Source: Pseudomonas abietaniphila
GTDB lineage: Bacteria; Pseudomonadota; Gammaproteobacteria; Pseudomonadales; Pseudomonadaceae
DNA length: 64,000 nucleotides
Assembly: GCF_900100795.1 (NCBI RefSeq)
Contig: NZ_FNCO01000001.1
Location: 1 to 64,000, forward strand
Direction of reading: 5' to 3'
In this document: positions 48,069 through 62,102 of the stretch, in pieces
How positions within the stretch are numbered: the first letter of the stretch is position 1
How the letters are laid out: each line of letters starts with the position of its first letter
Made by a program: the position numbers and the translations under genes
The notes under the pieces: generated by a model
Seen by the model: the letters and a program-made list of their open reading frames with translations, nothing else
Told to the model about the DNA's origin: nothing
The model's database searches: none

Positions 48069-50770
48069 CGCTTCGCTTTCTTGGGCGGCAAGGGCAGGGG
48101 GGCGAACAGTGCTTCGATGTCGTCGCCCTGCAGTTTCCAGTCTCCGGCGGCGCGACCGTCCAGCACGCCGGATGCCAACGCGCGCTTCTCTTGCTGCAGG
48201 TGCTGGATTTTCTCCTCCACCGTGCCTCGGGCGATCATCTTGTAGACGAAGACCGGCTTTTCCTGACCGATGCGATAGGCGCGGTCGGTGGCCTGGTTTT
48301 CAGCGGCCGGGTTCCACCAAGGGTCGTAGTGGATCACCGTATCGGCCGCTGTCAGGTTCAAACCCGTGCCGCCGGCCTTGAGGCTGATCAGGAAAATCGA
48401 GCGTTTGCCGCTCTGGAAGTCCTGGACCGGTGTTCGACGGTCCCTGGTCTTGCCGGTTAACAAGGCGTACTCGATCCCGCGGTGTTCCAGCTCCGTTTCG
48501 ATCAACTCGAGCATCGACGTAAATTGTGAAAACAGCAGAATCTTGCGATCTTCCGCCAGCAGCTCTTCCACCATTTCCATCAGGCTCTGCAGCTTCGCCG
48601 AGGTGGAATGGCGAGGATTGGGCGGCACGCTGTTGACCAGACGCAGGTCGCAACAGACCTGCCGCAGTTTGAGCAATGCTTCCAGAATGATGATCTGGCT
48701 GCGTGCCACGCCTTTTTGCGTGATCTCGTCGCGGACCTTTTTGTCCATGGCCAGGCGCATGGTTTCGTACACGTCGCGCTGAGCATCGTTGAGTTCGACC
48801 CAGTGGACGATTTCGGTCTTGGGCGGCAGTTCGGTGGCGACCTGTTCTTTGGTGCGCCGCAACAGAAAGGGTTTGATTCGCGCGTTCAGGTGCTGAAGAC
48901 GCTCTTCGTTGCCGAGCTTTTCAATGGGCGTGCGGTAATTGAGGGTGAACTGCTTCACGTCGCCCAGCCAGCCGGGCATCAGGAAATGAAACAGCGACCA
49001 CAGCTCGCCCAGGTGGTTTTCCAGCGGCGTGCCACTCAGGCACAGGCGCTGACGAGCGTTGAGCTGGCGAGCGGCCTGCGCGGCCTTGCTGTTGGGGTTC
49101 TTGATGTACTGCGCTTCGTCGAGCACCAGCACGTGCAGCAGCTGTTTGCTCAGCAGCTCAACGTCCCGTGGCAACAGGGCGTAGGTGGTGAGGATCAGGT
49201 CGTAATCCTGAAGGCTCTCGTAGTCCTGGTGGCGGTTCGCGCCATACAACGCCAGCACGTTGAGCTGCGGCGTGAAGTGTTTCGCTTCGTCCATCCAGTT
49301 GGGGATCAGGCTGGTCGGCATGACCGCCAGCGCCGGGCAATCCAGTCGCCCGGCCTGTTTTTCCAGCAACAGATGCGCCAGGGTCTGAAGGGTCTTGCCC
49401 AGACCCATGTCATCGGCCAGCACGCCGCCGACTTCCAGCTCGCGCAGGGCCTGCATCCAGCTCAACCCTTCCAGCTGATACGGGCGCAACGTGGCATTGA
49501 GACCTTCCGGAACCGTGACCTGGGTGTCTTTGATGTTAAAAAGCCGTTCGGAAAACTGACGGACCCGGTCGCCCCCTTGCCACAGCAACGGCATGTCGTC
49601 GAGCGGCTTGAGCCGTGCCGCATCGGCGGTACTCAGGCGAATCGCGGTGTTGCCGTCTTCACGCCAGTAGAAGTCGCCCAGCGTGGCCAGCACGGTCTTC
49701 AAGCGACCGTAGGGCAGGGCGACCTGAATCGGAACGCCGCCACGCTGGGTGAAGTGATTGAGCTGCACCAGAAGCTGTTCATCATCACGCCGTTTGGCGA
49801 TGCCGTTCAGCGTCATCAATTCGGGGTGCGTGCGCAGCAGGTTGATCAGGATCGGCAACAGGCTCAGACGCTCGCCATTGACGATGATCCCCAGCTCCAG
49901 ATCGAACCAGTCACGTTCCGGTGCTTCATCGACCGTCGCGTACCAGTCGTCCACGGGCGTCACGTCAAACCCGAAATCGGCGTTCATTTCGATCTGCCAC
50001 CCCTGCTCGCGCAGCACGGGCAGCTCGTCGAGCATGAAGGTCAGCCAGGCCTTGTCGGTTGGCAGCTCGAACATTTCACCGGCGCTATCGGGCAATGCCT
50101 TGCTCTGCCGGGTGGCGATGCGAAAGCCCATGTCCTGCAACTGCTTGCGGTACTGCGCCTCGCGATCCAGCACGCGGCGCATGCGAATGGTTTCTTCTTT
50201 GAGGTGCCACAGAATGTCGCTGGAGCGGCCGGCGCTGGGCACGCCCGAGACAAACATCTCGCGGTAGCGGAACGCCAGGGCCGCACGGTGCTGAATGTGC
50301 CGTTGCATCTTGCCGTTACGGGGTTCGTAGGCGCTGAACTCAAAGCTGGCCAGGATCAGGCGCGGCTCCGGTTCGACGCCTTTCAACAGCTTGACCGGCA
50401 GCGCGGGTTTTTTCTCGATCCCCGGCTTGCGTGCGCCATTCAGATTGCCCGCAGCCGCCGCGATCGTAGGCCTGTTTTCCGGGTCCTGAAGGAAAAACAA
50501 CGCGGCTGCGCAATGCTTGCAGTTGTTTCTGACCGGGCAGGTGCACTTGCCGACGATAAAATTACGGGTGCGGTCGGGGTCTTTGAATAGCAGGGTCTGG
50601 GTGTAGGTTTCAAGGCTCGACCCTCGGCACACGGTGCGCACCAGATCGGCGCTGATGTGATCCAGGGTGACGCGTTTCTGCCGGGCATAGTCAAGCCCGC
50701 GTTCCACGCTTTGCGCCTTGAATAACGGTTCCCATGGCAGCGCCAGGGCTTTTTCCAATGAGGATGACAC
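48065..50770 (-). CDS. SNF2-family ATPase with SWIM zinc finger
   Basis: 901 residues from a GTG start (VSSSLEKALALPWEP). A SWIM zinc finger (CTCPVRNNCKHC) lies near residues 75-90. The SNF2 core has the Walker A segment ADDMGLGKTLQTL near residue 458, the DEAQYIKN box, and the helicase C part LLFSQFTSMLELIE and GLNLTAADTVIHYDPWWNPA. RapA-like relatives remodel protein-DNA complexes, for example RNA polymerase, but this is the bacterial SWIM-SNF2 type of uncertain target. It is upstream of csiV and mfd on the opposite side, and its tail overlaps FAN1. Confidence 0.93.
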   Translation of the reverse strand: MSSSLEKALALPWEPLFKAQSVERGLDYARQKRVTLDHISADLVRTVCRGSSLETYTQTLLFKDPDRTRNFIVGKCTCPVRNNCKHCAAALFFLQDPENRPTIAAAAGNLNGARKPGIEKKPALPVKLLKGVEPEPRLILASFEFSAYEPRNGKMQRHIQHRAALAFRYREMFVSGVPSAGRSSDILWHLKEETIRMRRVLDREAQYRKQLQDMGFRIATRQSKALPDSAGEMFELPTDKAWLTFMLDELPVLREQGWQIEMNADFGFDVTPVDDWYATVDEAPERDWFDLELGIIVNGERLSLLPILINLLRTHPELMTLNGIAKRRDDEQLLVQLNHFTQRGGVPIQVALPYGRLKTVLATLGDFYWREDGNTAIRLSTADAARLKPLDDMPLLWQGGDRVRQFSERLFNIKDTQVTVPEGLNATLRPYQLEGLSWMQALRELEVGGVLADDMGLGKTLQTLAHLLLEKQAGRLDCPALAVMPTSLIPNWMDEAKHFTPQLNVLALYGANRHQDYESLQDYDLILTTYALLPRDVELLSKQLLHVLVLDEAQYIKNPNSKAAQAARQLNARQRLCLSGTPLENHLGELWSLFHFLMPGWLGDVKQFTLNYRTPIEKLGNEERLQHLNARIKPFLLRRTKEQVATELPPKTEIVHWVELNDAQRDVYETMRLAMDKKVRDEITQKGVARSQIIILEALLKLRQVCCDLRLVNSVPPNPRHSTSAKLQSLMEMVEELLAEDRKILLFSQFTSMLELIETELEHRGIEYALLTGKTRDRRTPVQDFQSGKRSIFLISLKAGGTGLNLTAADTVIHYDPWWNPAAENQATDRAYRIGQEKPVFVYKMIARGTVEEKIQHLQQEKRALASGVLDGRAAGDWKLQGDDIEALFAPLPLPPKKAKR

Positions 50771-50783
50771 GTCTTGCCCTACG

Positions 50784-51320
50784 TCAACGCGGTGCTTGAA
50801 GAGGAGAGACTTTGATCAACATCGCCAGGCTCCCGTTGTCCATGTAGGTCAATTCGCCGTTTCTGACGCGGGTCGCCTGACGCATGCGTTCGCTGGTGAC
50901 CAGCACGCCATGGTCATCGAGCTGGTTGACCCAGAAATTGGCGTCGATGTCCGTAAAACGCGCCAGACCCAGGCTCACCGTGCCCTCGATCGGGTAGTGG
51001 CCAAACTGTTTCTGGCCGCTGCTGATCGCCACCTTGCTCGGCGTCGCGCTCAGGTCCTGCTGCCAGGCACGGTGCAACAGCACTTTATAGCCCTCGCTGG
51101 ATTCCAGCTTGCCCGCCAGTGTGTCCAGCGCGGTGGACGCCTGGTTGTCGGGTCCCAGTGTTCGCGCGCCGGCGGCCCAGTCTTCCGGCGCTGGCTGGTT
51201 GGTCTCCGCGGGTTCACCGTTCTGGCGGAACAGGATCAGTTCCACCTGATACGTACCATCGGCGAACGCTGCAGGGGCGAATAGCACCAGCAGCAGGGTG
51301 AGCGAGTGAAGCAGACGCAT
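50784..51320 (-). CDS. csiV: CsiV-family exported protein
   Basis: 178 residues with a signal peptide (LHSLTLLLVLFAPAAFA). The sequence YQVELILFRQNGEPAETNQP and LARFTDIDANFWVN matches the CsiV family, periplasmic proteins of gammaproteobacteria. Some have been linked to peptidoglycan or cell division, but the role is not well established. It is 9 bp downstream of mfd on the minus strand, so it is probably co-transcribed with it, a common order in Pseudomonas. Confidence 0.85.
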   Translation of the reverse strand: MRLLHSLTLLLVLFAPAAFADGTYQVELILFRQNGEPAETNQPAPEDWAAGARTLGPDNQASTALDTLAGKLESSEGYKVLLHRAWQQDLSATPSKVAISSGQKQFGHYPIEGTVSLGLARFTDIDANFWVNQLDDHGVLVTSERMRQATRVRNGELTYMDNGSLAMLIKVSPLQAPR

Positions 51321-51329
51321 GGTGAATCC

Positions 51330-54794
<3,465 letters not shown>

Positions 54795-54910
54795 GGAAGA
54801 TAAAGCTCCAGGCGTTGCGGCAAAGCCGGGGATTGTAACTAAATCGGGAATCCGCTGTCAGTTTTGTGCTCGCCGATTTATGTAGTGCTCCGAGATCTCA
54901 AAACACTGGA

Positions 54911-54939
54911 TTGCTCATAAACAAAGGCTTGGGCATAAT
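54911..54939 (+). promoter_or_regulatory. sigma70-type promoter of gap
   Basis: TTGCTC (54911-54916) and CATAAT (54934-54939) are 17 bp apart and 40 bp upstream of the gap start. It fits the consensus reasonably. No experiment is implied. Confidence 0.5.
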
Positions 54940-54978
54940 GTAGTCCCTTTTTTCAGCCCCTACATGTGGAAGGTTCCC

Positions 54979-56427
54979 GTGACTCAGAAGCCCGACCAGT
55001 GTCTTGGTGAATGGATCGATCGTGAAGCACTCGCCGAGGCGATGATCCCGCTTATCGGTCAGCTCTACCGCAATAACAATGTGGTGAGTTCGATCTATGG
55101 CCGCACCCTGATCAACCGTTCAGTCATCGCGATTCTCAAAGCTCACCGCTTTGCGCGTCACCGCCAGGCAGACGCAACCGAGTTGTCTGTACACGAGACT
55201 TTCCCGCTCATCAAAGCGATGAGCGAGCTCAAACTGGGTGCCGCTTCGGTGGACTTGGGCAAGCTGGCCGTCAAATACAAGGCCGAAGCCAACGGTCGCA
55301 CTGCCGAGCAGTTCGTCCGTGAAGAAATGGCCGAAATCGTAGGCCAACAGAATTCCGGCGCTCGCAAAGGCACTGACGTCGTGCTGTACGGTTTCGGCCG
55401 TATCGGTCGTCTGCTGGCGCGTATCCTGATCGAAAAAACCGGTGGTGGCGACGGCCTGCGTCTGCGCGCCATCGTCGTGCGCAAAGGCGCCGAGAACGAT
55501 CTGGTCAAGCGTGCAAGCCTGCTGCGTCGTGACTCGGTACACGGTCCGTTCGACGGCACCATCACCATCGACGAAGCCAACAACACCATCAGCGCCAACG
55601 GCAACCTGATTCAGGTGATTTACGCCAAGAGCCCAACCGAGGTGGATTACACCCAGTACGGCATCAAGGATGCGCTGCTGGTCGACAACACCGGCGTATG
55701 GCGTGATGCCGACGGCCTGGGCCAGCACCTGCAGTGCCCTGGCATTGACCGCGTGGTGCTGACCGCACCGGGCAAAGGCAAGCTGAAGAACATCGTTCAC
55801 GGCATCAACCACCAGCAGATCACCGCTGATGACAAGATTATTTCCGCGGCTTCTTGCACCACCAACGCCATTGTTCCGGTCCTCAAGGCTGTGAACGACA
55901 AGTTCGGTATCGTCAACGGTCACGTTGAAACGGTTCACTCGTACACCAACGACCAGAACCTGATCGACAACTTCCACAAAGGCGACCGCCGTGGCCGTAG
56001 CGCCGCGCTGAACATGGTCATCACCGAGACCGGTGCTGCGACAGCGGCTGCCAAGGCGTTGCCTGAACTGGCCGGCAAGCTGACCGGTAACGCAATCCGC
56101 GTTCCGACGCCGAACGTGTCGATGGCGATCCTGAACCTGAACCTGGGCACCGCGACCACCCGCGAAGAAATGAACGAGTACCTGCGCCACACCGCGCTGT
56201 ATTCGGACCTGCACAAGCAGATCGATTTCGTGAACTCGCAGGAAGTGGTTTCCACCGACTTCGTGGGTTCGCGCCACGCGGGTGTGGTGGACGCTGAAGC
56301 GACTATCTGCATGGATAACCGCGTTGTTCTGTACGTCTGGTACGACAACGAATTCGGTTACAGCTGCCAGGTGGTTCGCGTGATGGAAGACATGGCGGGC
56401 GTTAACCCACCGGCGTTCCCGAAGTAA
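54979..56427 (+). CDS. gap: glyceraldehyde-3-phosphate dehydrogenase with N-terminal extension
   Basis: Starts at GTG 54979 (MTQKPDQCLGEWIDREAL), 5 bp after GGAAGG; a start at ATG 54964 would skip this site. The 482-residue protein has an extension of about 130 residues before the NAD-binding motif GFGRIGR (138-144). The catalytic Cys293 is in SAASCTTN. The longer GapDH form is normal for one of the Pseudomonas gap genes, which works in central carbon flux. A terminator follows at 56475. Confidence 0.95.
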   Translation: MTQKPDQCLGEWIDREALAEAMIPLIGQLYRNNNVVSSIYGRTLINRSVIAILKAHRFARHRQADATELSVHETFPLIKAMSELKLGAASVDLGKLAVKYKAEANGRTAEQFVREEMAEIVGQQNSGARKGTDVVLYGFGRIGRLLARILIEKTGGGDGLRLRAIVVRKGAENDLVKRASLLRRDSVHGPFDGTITIDEANNTISANGNLIQVIYAKSPTEVDYTQYGIKDALLVDNTGVWRDADGLGQHLQCPGIDRVVLTAPGKGKLKNIVHGINHQQITADDKIISAASCTTNAIVPVLKAVNDKFGIVNGHVETVHSYTNDQNLIDNFHKGDRRGRSAALNMVITETGAATAAAKALPELAGKLTGNAIRVPTPNVSMAILNLNLGTATTREEMNEYLRHTALYSDLHKQIDFVNSQEVVSTDFVGSRHAGVVDAEATICMDNRVVLYVWYDNEFGYSCQVVRVMEDMAGVNPPAFPK

Positions 56428-56474
56428 AAGCAGCGTTGAACGGCGAGTTTCAAGCTGCACGTTGAAGCCACATG

Positions 56475-56506
56475 AAAACGCCCCGACTGGTTCGGGGCGT
56501 TTTTTT
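56475..56506 (+). terminator. rho-independent terminator of gap
   Basis: AAAACGCCCCGACTGGTTCGGGGCGTTTTTTT is a strong stem-loop with a T tract. The same CCCCGACTGGTTCGGGG core occurs in inverse orientation at 57367-57400. Confidence 0.92.
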
Positions 56507-56555
56507 ATGGGTTAAGTGTCGGTGTTAGCTTTTGGGTGGTATCCGATTTCGGTGG

Positions 56556-56832
56556 TGACGCTGAAGTTTGTTCTGCCTAACGGCAGACCTGTTCCGTCTT
56601 CGGCGGGTTACTTGAAAAGACCCCCCTCTTTGTTTCAAGAGGCAGCCAAGTGTCCTGGCTCCTGGTTGGGCCCTCCTGCGTCGGGTCCCTTCACTCCGGC
56701 GAAGCTCCATGGGCACGCGCCGAACGGATATCCATGTCCTGGCGGCGCTCTCGCGGCATCCATGCCGCTCGTCCCACTCCACGCCGCCTGCGTTCAGCCT
56801 GCACCCAAGTCGCGTTTTGTGGTGTCTAGCCT
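56556..56832 (-). repeat. multi-hairpin repeat element, copy 4
   Basis: This minus-strand copy contains the TCTGCC-GTTA-GGCAGA hairpin, the CGGCAT-GG-ATGCCG hairpin and the CGCGACTTGGGTGCAGGC segment. The second hairpin is GGACAT-GG-ATATCC, a variant of the GGCCAT/GGACA stems with one mismatch. It forms an inverted pair with copy 5 around the REPIN at 56880. Confidence 0.82.
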
Positions 56833-56879
56833 GGCGAGGCAGGAAGATCAAGAGCAAAAGCATCGGATAGCGCGAATCC

Positions 56880-57015
56880 TGTAGGAGCGTGGCTTGTCCC
56901 GCGATCTGCCGCGCAGCGGTAGCAAAATCAGGCAACTCGGTTGTACCTGATACACCGCATGCACCGGATTTGCTGCCGGTTCCCGGCAGATCGCGGGACA
57001 AGCCGCGCTCCTACG
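56880..57015. repeat. REPIN
   Basis: TGTAGGAGCGTGGCTTGTCC at 56880 is mirrored by CGGGACAAGCCGCGCTCCTA ending at about 57014. The internal hairpins CTGCCGCGCAGCGGTAG and CTGCCGGTTCCCGGCAG are present. It sits between the two inverted multi-hairpin elements. Confidence 0.9.
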
Positions 57016-57100
57016 CCTTCGGCAGAGTCAAAAACAACATTGAAGTCGCCTGCTAGCTCTCGCTCTGCCTCGTTCTTGACGTGCTTTTCGTACCGCGACA

Positions 57101-57329
57101 GTCCAGACACCACAAAACGCGACTTGGGTGCAGGCTGAACGCAGGCGATGCGCAGTGGGCCGAGCGGCATGGATGCCGCGAGAGCCGCCCCCGGCCATGG
57201 ATGGCCGATGGCGGCGGGCCCACGGAGCGTCGCCGGAGTGAAGGAACGACGACGAGGGAGTCGCCCAACCAGGAGCCAGAAGGCGGAACAGATCTGCCGT
57301 TAGGCAGAACCAAAAAATCAGCATCACCC
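57101..57329 (+). repeat. multi-hairpin repeat element, copy 5
   Basis: CCAGACACCACAAAACGCGA is followed by the CGGCAT-GG-ATGCCG and GGCCAT-GG-ATGGCC hairpins and the TCTGCC-GTTA-GGCAGA hairpin at 57294-57309. A part present in other copies (the segment around AAGTAACCCGCC) is missing here. Together with copy 4 and the REPIN it forms a palindrome of about 770 bp. Confidence 0.82.
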
Positions 57330-57366
57330 GAGATCTCGGATATGCCAAGAGCGCGAGATCCCCGCC

Positions 57367-57400
57367 AAAAAAAAGCCCCGAACCAGTCGGGGCATTTCTT
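57367..57400 (-). terminator. rho-independent terminator of the MFS symporter gene
   Basis: On the minus strand GCCCCGACTGGTTCGGGGC is followed by a long T run. It is the same stem-loop core as the gap terminator but inverted, so the two mark the outer edges of a large inverted structure. Confidence 0.88.
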
Positions 57401-57422
57401 TCAGCGTCACAACGAATCAGGC

Positions 57423-58715
57423 TCAACCCGCCGCTGGAGCACCTTGAATGCGCGTCTGACCCTTACGGAACAGCACCAGCGTCGCAATCAAGCCCAACAC
57501 CGCAGCGCCACTCAGCCAGATGCCAGGCGCCGCCTTGTTGTCCAGCACGTGAATCAGATACGTACAGGCCGCTGGCGTGAAGCCACCGAAGGTCGCGGTC
57601 GCCAGACTATAGGCCAGCGAGAAACCCGTGGTACGCACTTCTATCGGCATGATCTCGGTCAGCGAAACCACCATTGCGCCGTTGTACGACCCGTACAGGA
57701 ACGACAGCCACAGCTCGACCATCAACAGGTTGACGAAGCTCGGGTTCGAGGTCAGCCAGGACAGCGCAGGGTAGGCTGTGACGATGGCCAGAATGGTCGC
57801 CGCCAGCAGCAGCGGCTTGCGGCCGATCTTGTCCGACAGCGAGCCCATGACCGGCAGCCAGATGAAGTTCGAAATCCCTACGCACACCGTGACCAACAAG
57901 CTGTCCAGATCCGACAGGTGCAGTTCGTTCTTGCCGAAGGTCGGCGTGTACGCCGTGATCAGATAAAACGACACAGTGGTCATGACCACCAGCGCCATAC
58001 CGGCGATCACCAGACCGAAATTCTGGCCGATGGACTTCATCACTTCGCCCATGGTCGGGCGATGTTTGCGAGCGCGGGCTTCGAACTCGGGGGTTTCTTC
58101 CAGCGAACGGCGGATGATGAAGATGGCCGGAACGATCATGCAGCCGACAAGGAACGGTACGCGCCAGCCCCATTGCCCCATCTCTTCCGGGCTCAGCCAG
58201 TGGTTCAGGCCCACACCCAGCAAACCGGCGAACACCACAGCCGCTTGCTGGCTCGCGGACTGCCAGCTGACGAAGAAGCCCTTGCGGCCGGGGGTCGAGA
58301 TTTCGGCCAGGTAGACCGAAACACCGCCCAGTTCCACACCGGCGGAAAAGCCTTGCAGCAGACGACCGACCAACACCAGCAGCGGCGCCGCGACACCCAA
58401 GGTCGCGTAACCCGGCACGCAGGCAATCAGGATCGTGCCCATCGCCATCATGGCGAGGGTGATGATCAGGCCTTTTTTACGGCCGTGGTGGTCGATGTAG
58501 GCGCCAAGGAAGATCGCACCCAGCGGGCGCATCAGGAAACCGGCGCCGAAGGTCGCCAGCGAAAGCATCAGGGACGCGAATTCACTGTCGGCGGGGAAGA
58601 AGGTCTTGGCGATGGCCGTGGCGTAGAAGCCATAGACCATAAAATCAAACATTTCAAGGAAGTTGCCGCTGACAACGCGAAATATCGCCTTGCCTTTGCC
58701 TGTGTTCGAGGCCAT
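57423..58715 (-). CDS. MFS citrate/tricarballylate-proton symporter
   Basis: 430 residues with 12 membrane segments. The N-terminus ([28 protein letters not shown]) and the loop motif [14 protein letters not shown] are typical of the metabolite:H+ symporter group with CitA and TcuC. The [28 protein letters not shown] segment is also characteristic. It would import citrate or tricarballylate with protons. No tcu genes for tricarballylate oxidation are adjacent, so citrate is the safer guess. The gene is alone on its strand. Confidence 0.85.
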   Translation of the reverse strand: MASNTGKGKAIFRVVSGNFLEMFDFMVYGFYATAIAKTFFPADSEFASLMLSLATFGAGFLMRPLGAIFLGAYIDHHGRKKGLIITLAMMAMGTILIACVPGYATLGVAAPLLVLVGRLLQGFSAGVELGGVSVYLAEISTPGRKGFFVSWQSASQQAAVVFAGLLGVGLNHWLSPEEMGQWGWRVPFLVGCMIVPAIFIIRRSLEETPEFEARARKHRPTMGEVMKSIGQNFGLVIAGMALVVMTTVSFYLITAYTPTFGKNELHLSDLDSLLVTVCVGISNFIWLPVMGSLSDKIGRKPLLLAATILAIVTAYPALSWLTSNPSFVNLLMVELWLSFLYGSYNGAMVVSLTEIMPIEVRTTGFSLAYSLATATFGGFTPAACTYLIHVLDNKAAPGIWLSGAAVLGLIATLVLFRKGQTRIQGAPAAG

Positions 58716-58937
58716 TTGGAATTACTCACTTAGGCTGTCTAGCTGGGGGGATCCGTTGTATTTATGCGTCCTCTCCTGCGCCGTTCGAGCTGGGTCTCGA
58801 GCGATACAGATTTGTAACGATATGTGTAAAAGTGGCGAATGGCAATTAATTCGGGCAGCCGCGGGCCTTGGCGGTAGACCGTCGCGATGAAAGGCAATGC
58901 GGTTTTATGTCGCGCGCAGGCAGAGGAGTCGCCTGAA

Positions 58938-58967
58938 GCCCCCGACGAGCGCCGGGGGCGGTTTTTT
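58938..58967 (+). terminator. strong stem-loop with T tract on the plus strand
   Basis: GCCCCCGACGAGCGCCGGGGGC followed by GGTTTTTT would terminate rightward transcription, yet the neighbouring gene at 58966 runs leftwards and ends here. It may block antisense reading into that gene. Confidence 0.5.
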
Positions 58968-59532
58968 ACTTCAGCAAGGCTTCACGCAGATCGGACGATA
59001 AACCGTCCGGCGCGAGCCAGATCGCGAAGTAGGCCTTGGCCAGTTCGGGGTCGGGGCTGGCGAAGATCACTTTGCTGTTACGCGTGAGGTTGAGGCCATC
59101 GTTGCGGTCCCAGCTCAGGTCATAACGGTCACCTCGCTTGATGTTCTGAAAACTTTGGTGGAGTCGGTCCAGTTCGGGCCTCAGCCGTGCCAGCGTCTCT
59201 TTGGTCTGTTGACGTTCAAGCGTGGCGTTGGCGGCCTTGATCACGTCCTCACGGTCAATGTCGCGGAAATAAAACAGTTCCAGTTTCTGCGGTGCCTGGG
59301 TGAAAACCGCCTGCCTGGCGGTGATCGACGGTTCGGCATAAAACGCGGCGGCGTAAACATCGGTCCACAAGTAGGTGAGAATCGCCTGATTCTTGCGCTC
59401 CAGCGCCGGGGTTTGCCCCTCGAGGCGAGCGGGAAAATCGGCCTGCTTTAGCAGGTCCGCCTGAGAGGCCATGGCCTGCGCGCTGCACAGCAGTCCCATT
59501 AACAGCATCCAGTGAATGAAGCGGTGTCGCAT
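58966..59532 (-). CDS. exported chalcone-isomerase-like protein
   Basis: I start this at ATG 59532, giving 188 residues with a signal peptide (FIHWMLLMGLLCSAQAMA). The mature part (AILTYLWTDVYAAAFYAEPSITARQAVF, then FYFRDIDREDVIKAANATLERQ, then YDLSWDRNDGLNLTRNSKVIFA) matches the bacterial chalcone-isomerase-like family (PF16036), whose biological role in bacteria is unclear. A longer frame to 59595 would prepend 21 residues ahead of the signal. The plus-strand terminator abuts its end. Confidence 0.83.
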   Translation of the reverse strand: MRHRFIHWMLLMGLLCSAQAMASQADLLKQADFPARLEGQTPALERKNQAILTYLWTDVYAAAFYAEPSITARQAVFTQAPQKLELFYFRDIDREDVIKAANATLERQQTKETLARLRPELDRLHQSFQNIKRGDRYDLSWDRNDGLNLTRNSKVIFASPDPELAKAYFAIWLAPDGLSSDLREALLK

Positions 59533-59905
59533 GATCGCGCCCTTTATCGAAAGATCCCACACAAGGGTATGACACTTTCTGCGCGATGCGGCCACAGCAA
59601 GTCAGTCGCTGCTCCTTAATAAACGTCGGAATTCGGTAGAAACCCACAAAATTGCAGGTTTTTTTAGGATTCGTAACGCCAAGGGATTTATCATCCGCAG
59701 CAATTGGGCATACAGCCGGCTTTTTGCGGTGATCGTATGCCCTTGCCGCAGACAAGATTGGCCTGCGACGCGACCAAGGGTTAATGTTCGCCGCGACGCT
59801 GGACGATTAGACTGCGCCGCGAGTTTCGATTCTCATGCCGCCGGCCGCGGCATGATTTAGCCAGAGACGCCAGAGTGGCGCCTCGGCCTGTTCTAAGGAG
59901 TACGC
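59533..59905. other. 373-bp intergenic region before sthA
   Basis: It holds a weak stem-loop (AAACC-N12-GGTTT followed by a T run) near 59642-59668 and the sthA ribosome-binding site AAGGAG at 59895-59900. No gene or repeat is recognised. Confidence 0.5.
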
Positions 59906-61300
<1,395 letters not shown>

Positions 61301-61342
61301 GCGGCTCCGGCCGGTGGCCTGAGCCGGCCGGGGAGACCGATT

Positions 61343-62065
61343 TCAGTAATTCTCGAGCGTGGCAGTGGCCAAACCGGGAAAGTCTGTAATCAGGCTGTCA
61401 ACGCCGAAGTCGGCGAGTCTGCGCATCAGCGCAGGCTCGTTGACGGTCCACACCGACACATGCAGGCCCAGCGCCTGGGCTTTCTTCAGGCGTTCCGGCG
61501 TGCACAGCGTCCAGTTCAGCGCCAGAATCTCGCACCCATAACCCACCGCGACCTTCAGTGGGTCCAGCCATGCGTACTCTGCCACCAGTCCACGGGACAG
61601 ATCGGGCGTAAGCTCCAAGGCTGCGCGCAGGACTTCCCGGGAGCTTGAGGTAATGGTGACCTTGTCCAGCAGGCCGTGACGCTGAGCCATCTCGCGAATC
61701 GCCAGCACGGTGGTTGCTGCGCGGGTACGCGAAGCGCTTTTAACTTCCAGTTGCCAGTGATCGAACGCGCACTTTTCGAACAGCTCTTCGAGTCGCGGTA
61801 TCGGACAGGGCTGCACCCAGCCCGGACCCCCTTTGCGGGCGTCGTAGGTCACCAGATCGGCGGCGTCATGTTCGATGACCTTACCGCGCCGGTCAGTGGT
61901 GCGTTTCAGGGTCGGGTCGTGAATCACCATCAGTTCGCCGTCGCGAGACAGGTGCAGGTCCAGTTCGCAACGTTTGACCCCGTGTTTGAGGCATTCCTGA
62001 AAGCTGGTCAGGGTGTTTTCCGGTGCTTCGCCCTTGGCGCCGCGGTGGCCGTAAATTAAGGTCAC
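61343..62065 (-). CDS. glycerophosphodiester phosphodiesterase
   Basis: 240 residues from GTG 62065. The N-terminus YGHRGAKGEAPENTLTSFQ has the conserved HRG and the E/N pair of the GDPD barrel, and ELDLHLSRDGELMVIHDPTLKRTTD supplies the metal and second catalytic His. It hydrolyses glycerophosphodiesters to glycerol-3-phosphate and alcohol. There is no signal peptide, so it should be cytoplasmic, like UgpQ. It is followed in the other direction by sthA. Confidence 0.92.
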   Translation of the reverse strand: MTLIYGHRGAKGEAPENTLTSFQECLKHGVKRCELDLHLSRDGELMVIHDPTLKRTTDRRGKVIEHDAADLVTYDARKGGPGWVQPCPIPRLEELFEKCAFDHWQLEVKSASRTRAATTVLAIREMAQRHGLLDKVTITSSSREVLRAALELTPDLSRGLVAEYAWLDPLKVAVGYGCEILALNWTLCTPERLKKAQALGLHVSVWTVNEPALMRRLADFGVDSLITDFPGLATATLENY

Positions 62066-62102
62066 AATTGTTCCTCGAAAGCGCGCTAAGGCAGTAATCG
62101 GT

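Noticed and set aside
48608..50590. Plus-strand frame of 660 codons over the SNF2 gene
   Set aside because: The SNF2 motifs fix the coding strand.
57289..57311. GTTAGGC/GCCTAAC-like cores resembling integron attC sites
   Set aside because: They lie in one short hairpin, not at the two ends of a 60-130 bp attC palindrome, and there are no cassettes or integrase nearby.
58938..58967. Terminator of the chalcone-isomerase-like gene
   Set aside because: The T tract is on the plus strand and overlaps the stop codon of the minus-strand gene, so orientation is wrong for that role.
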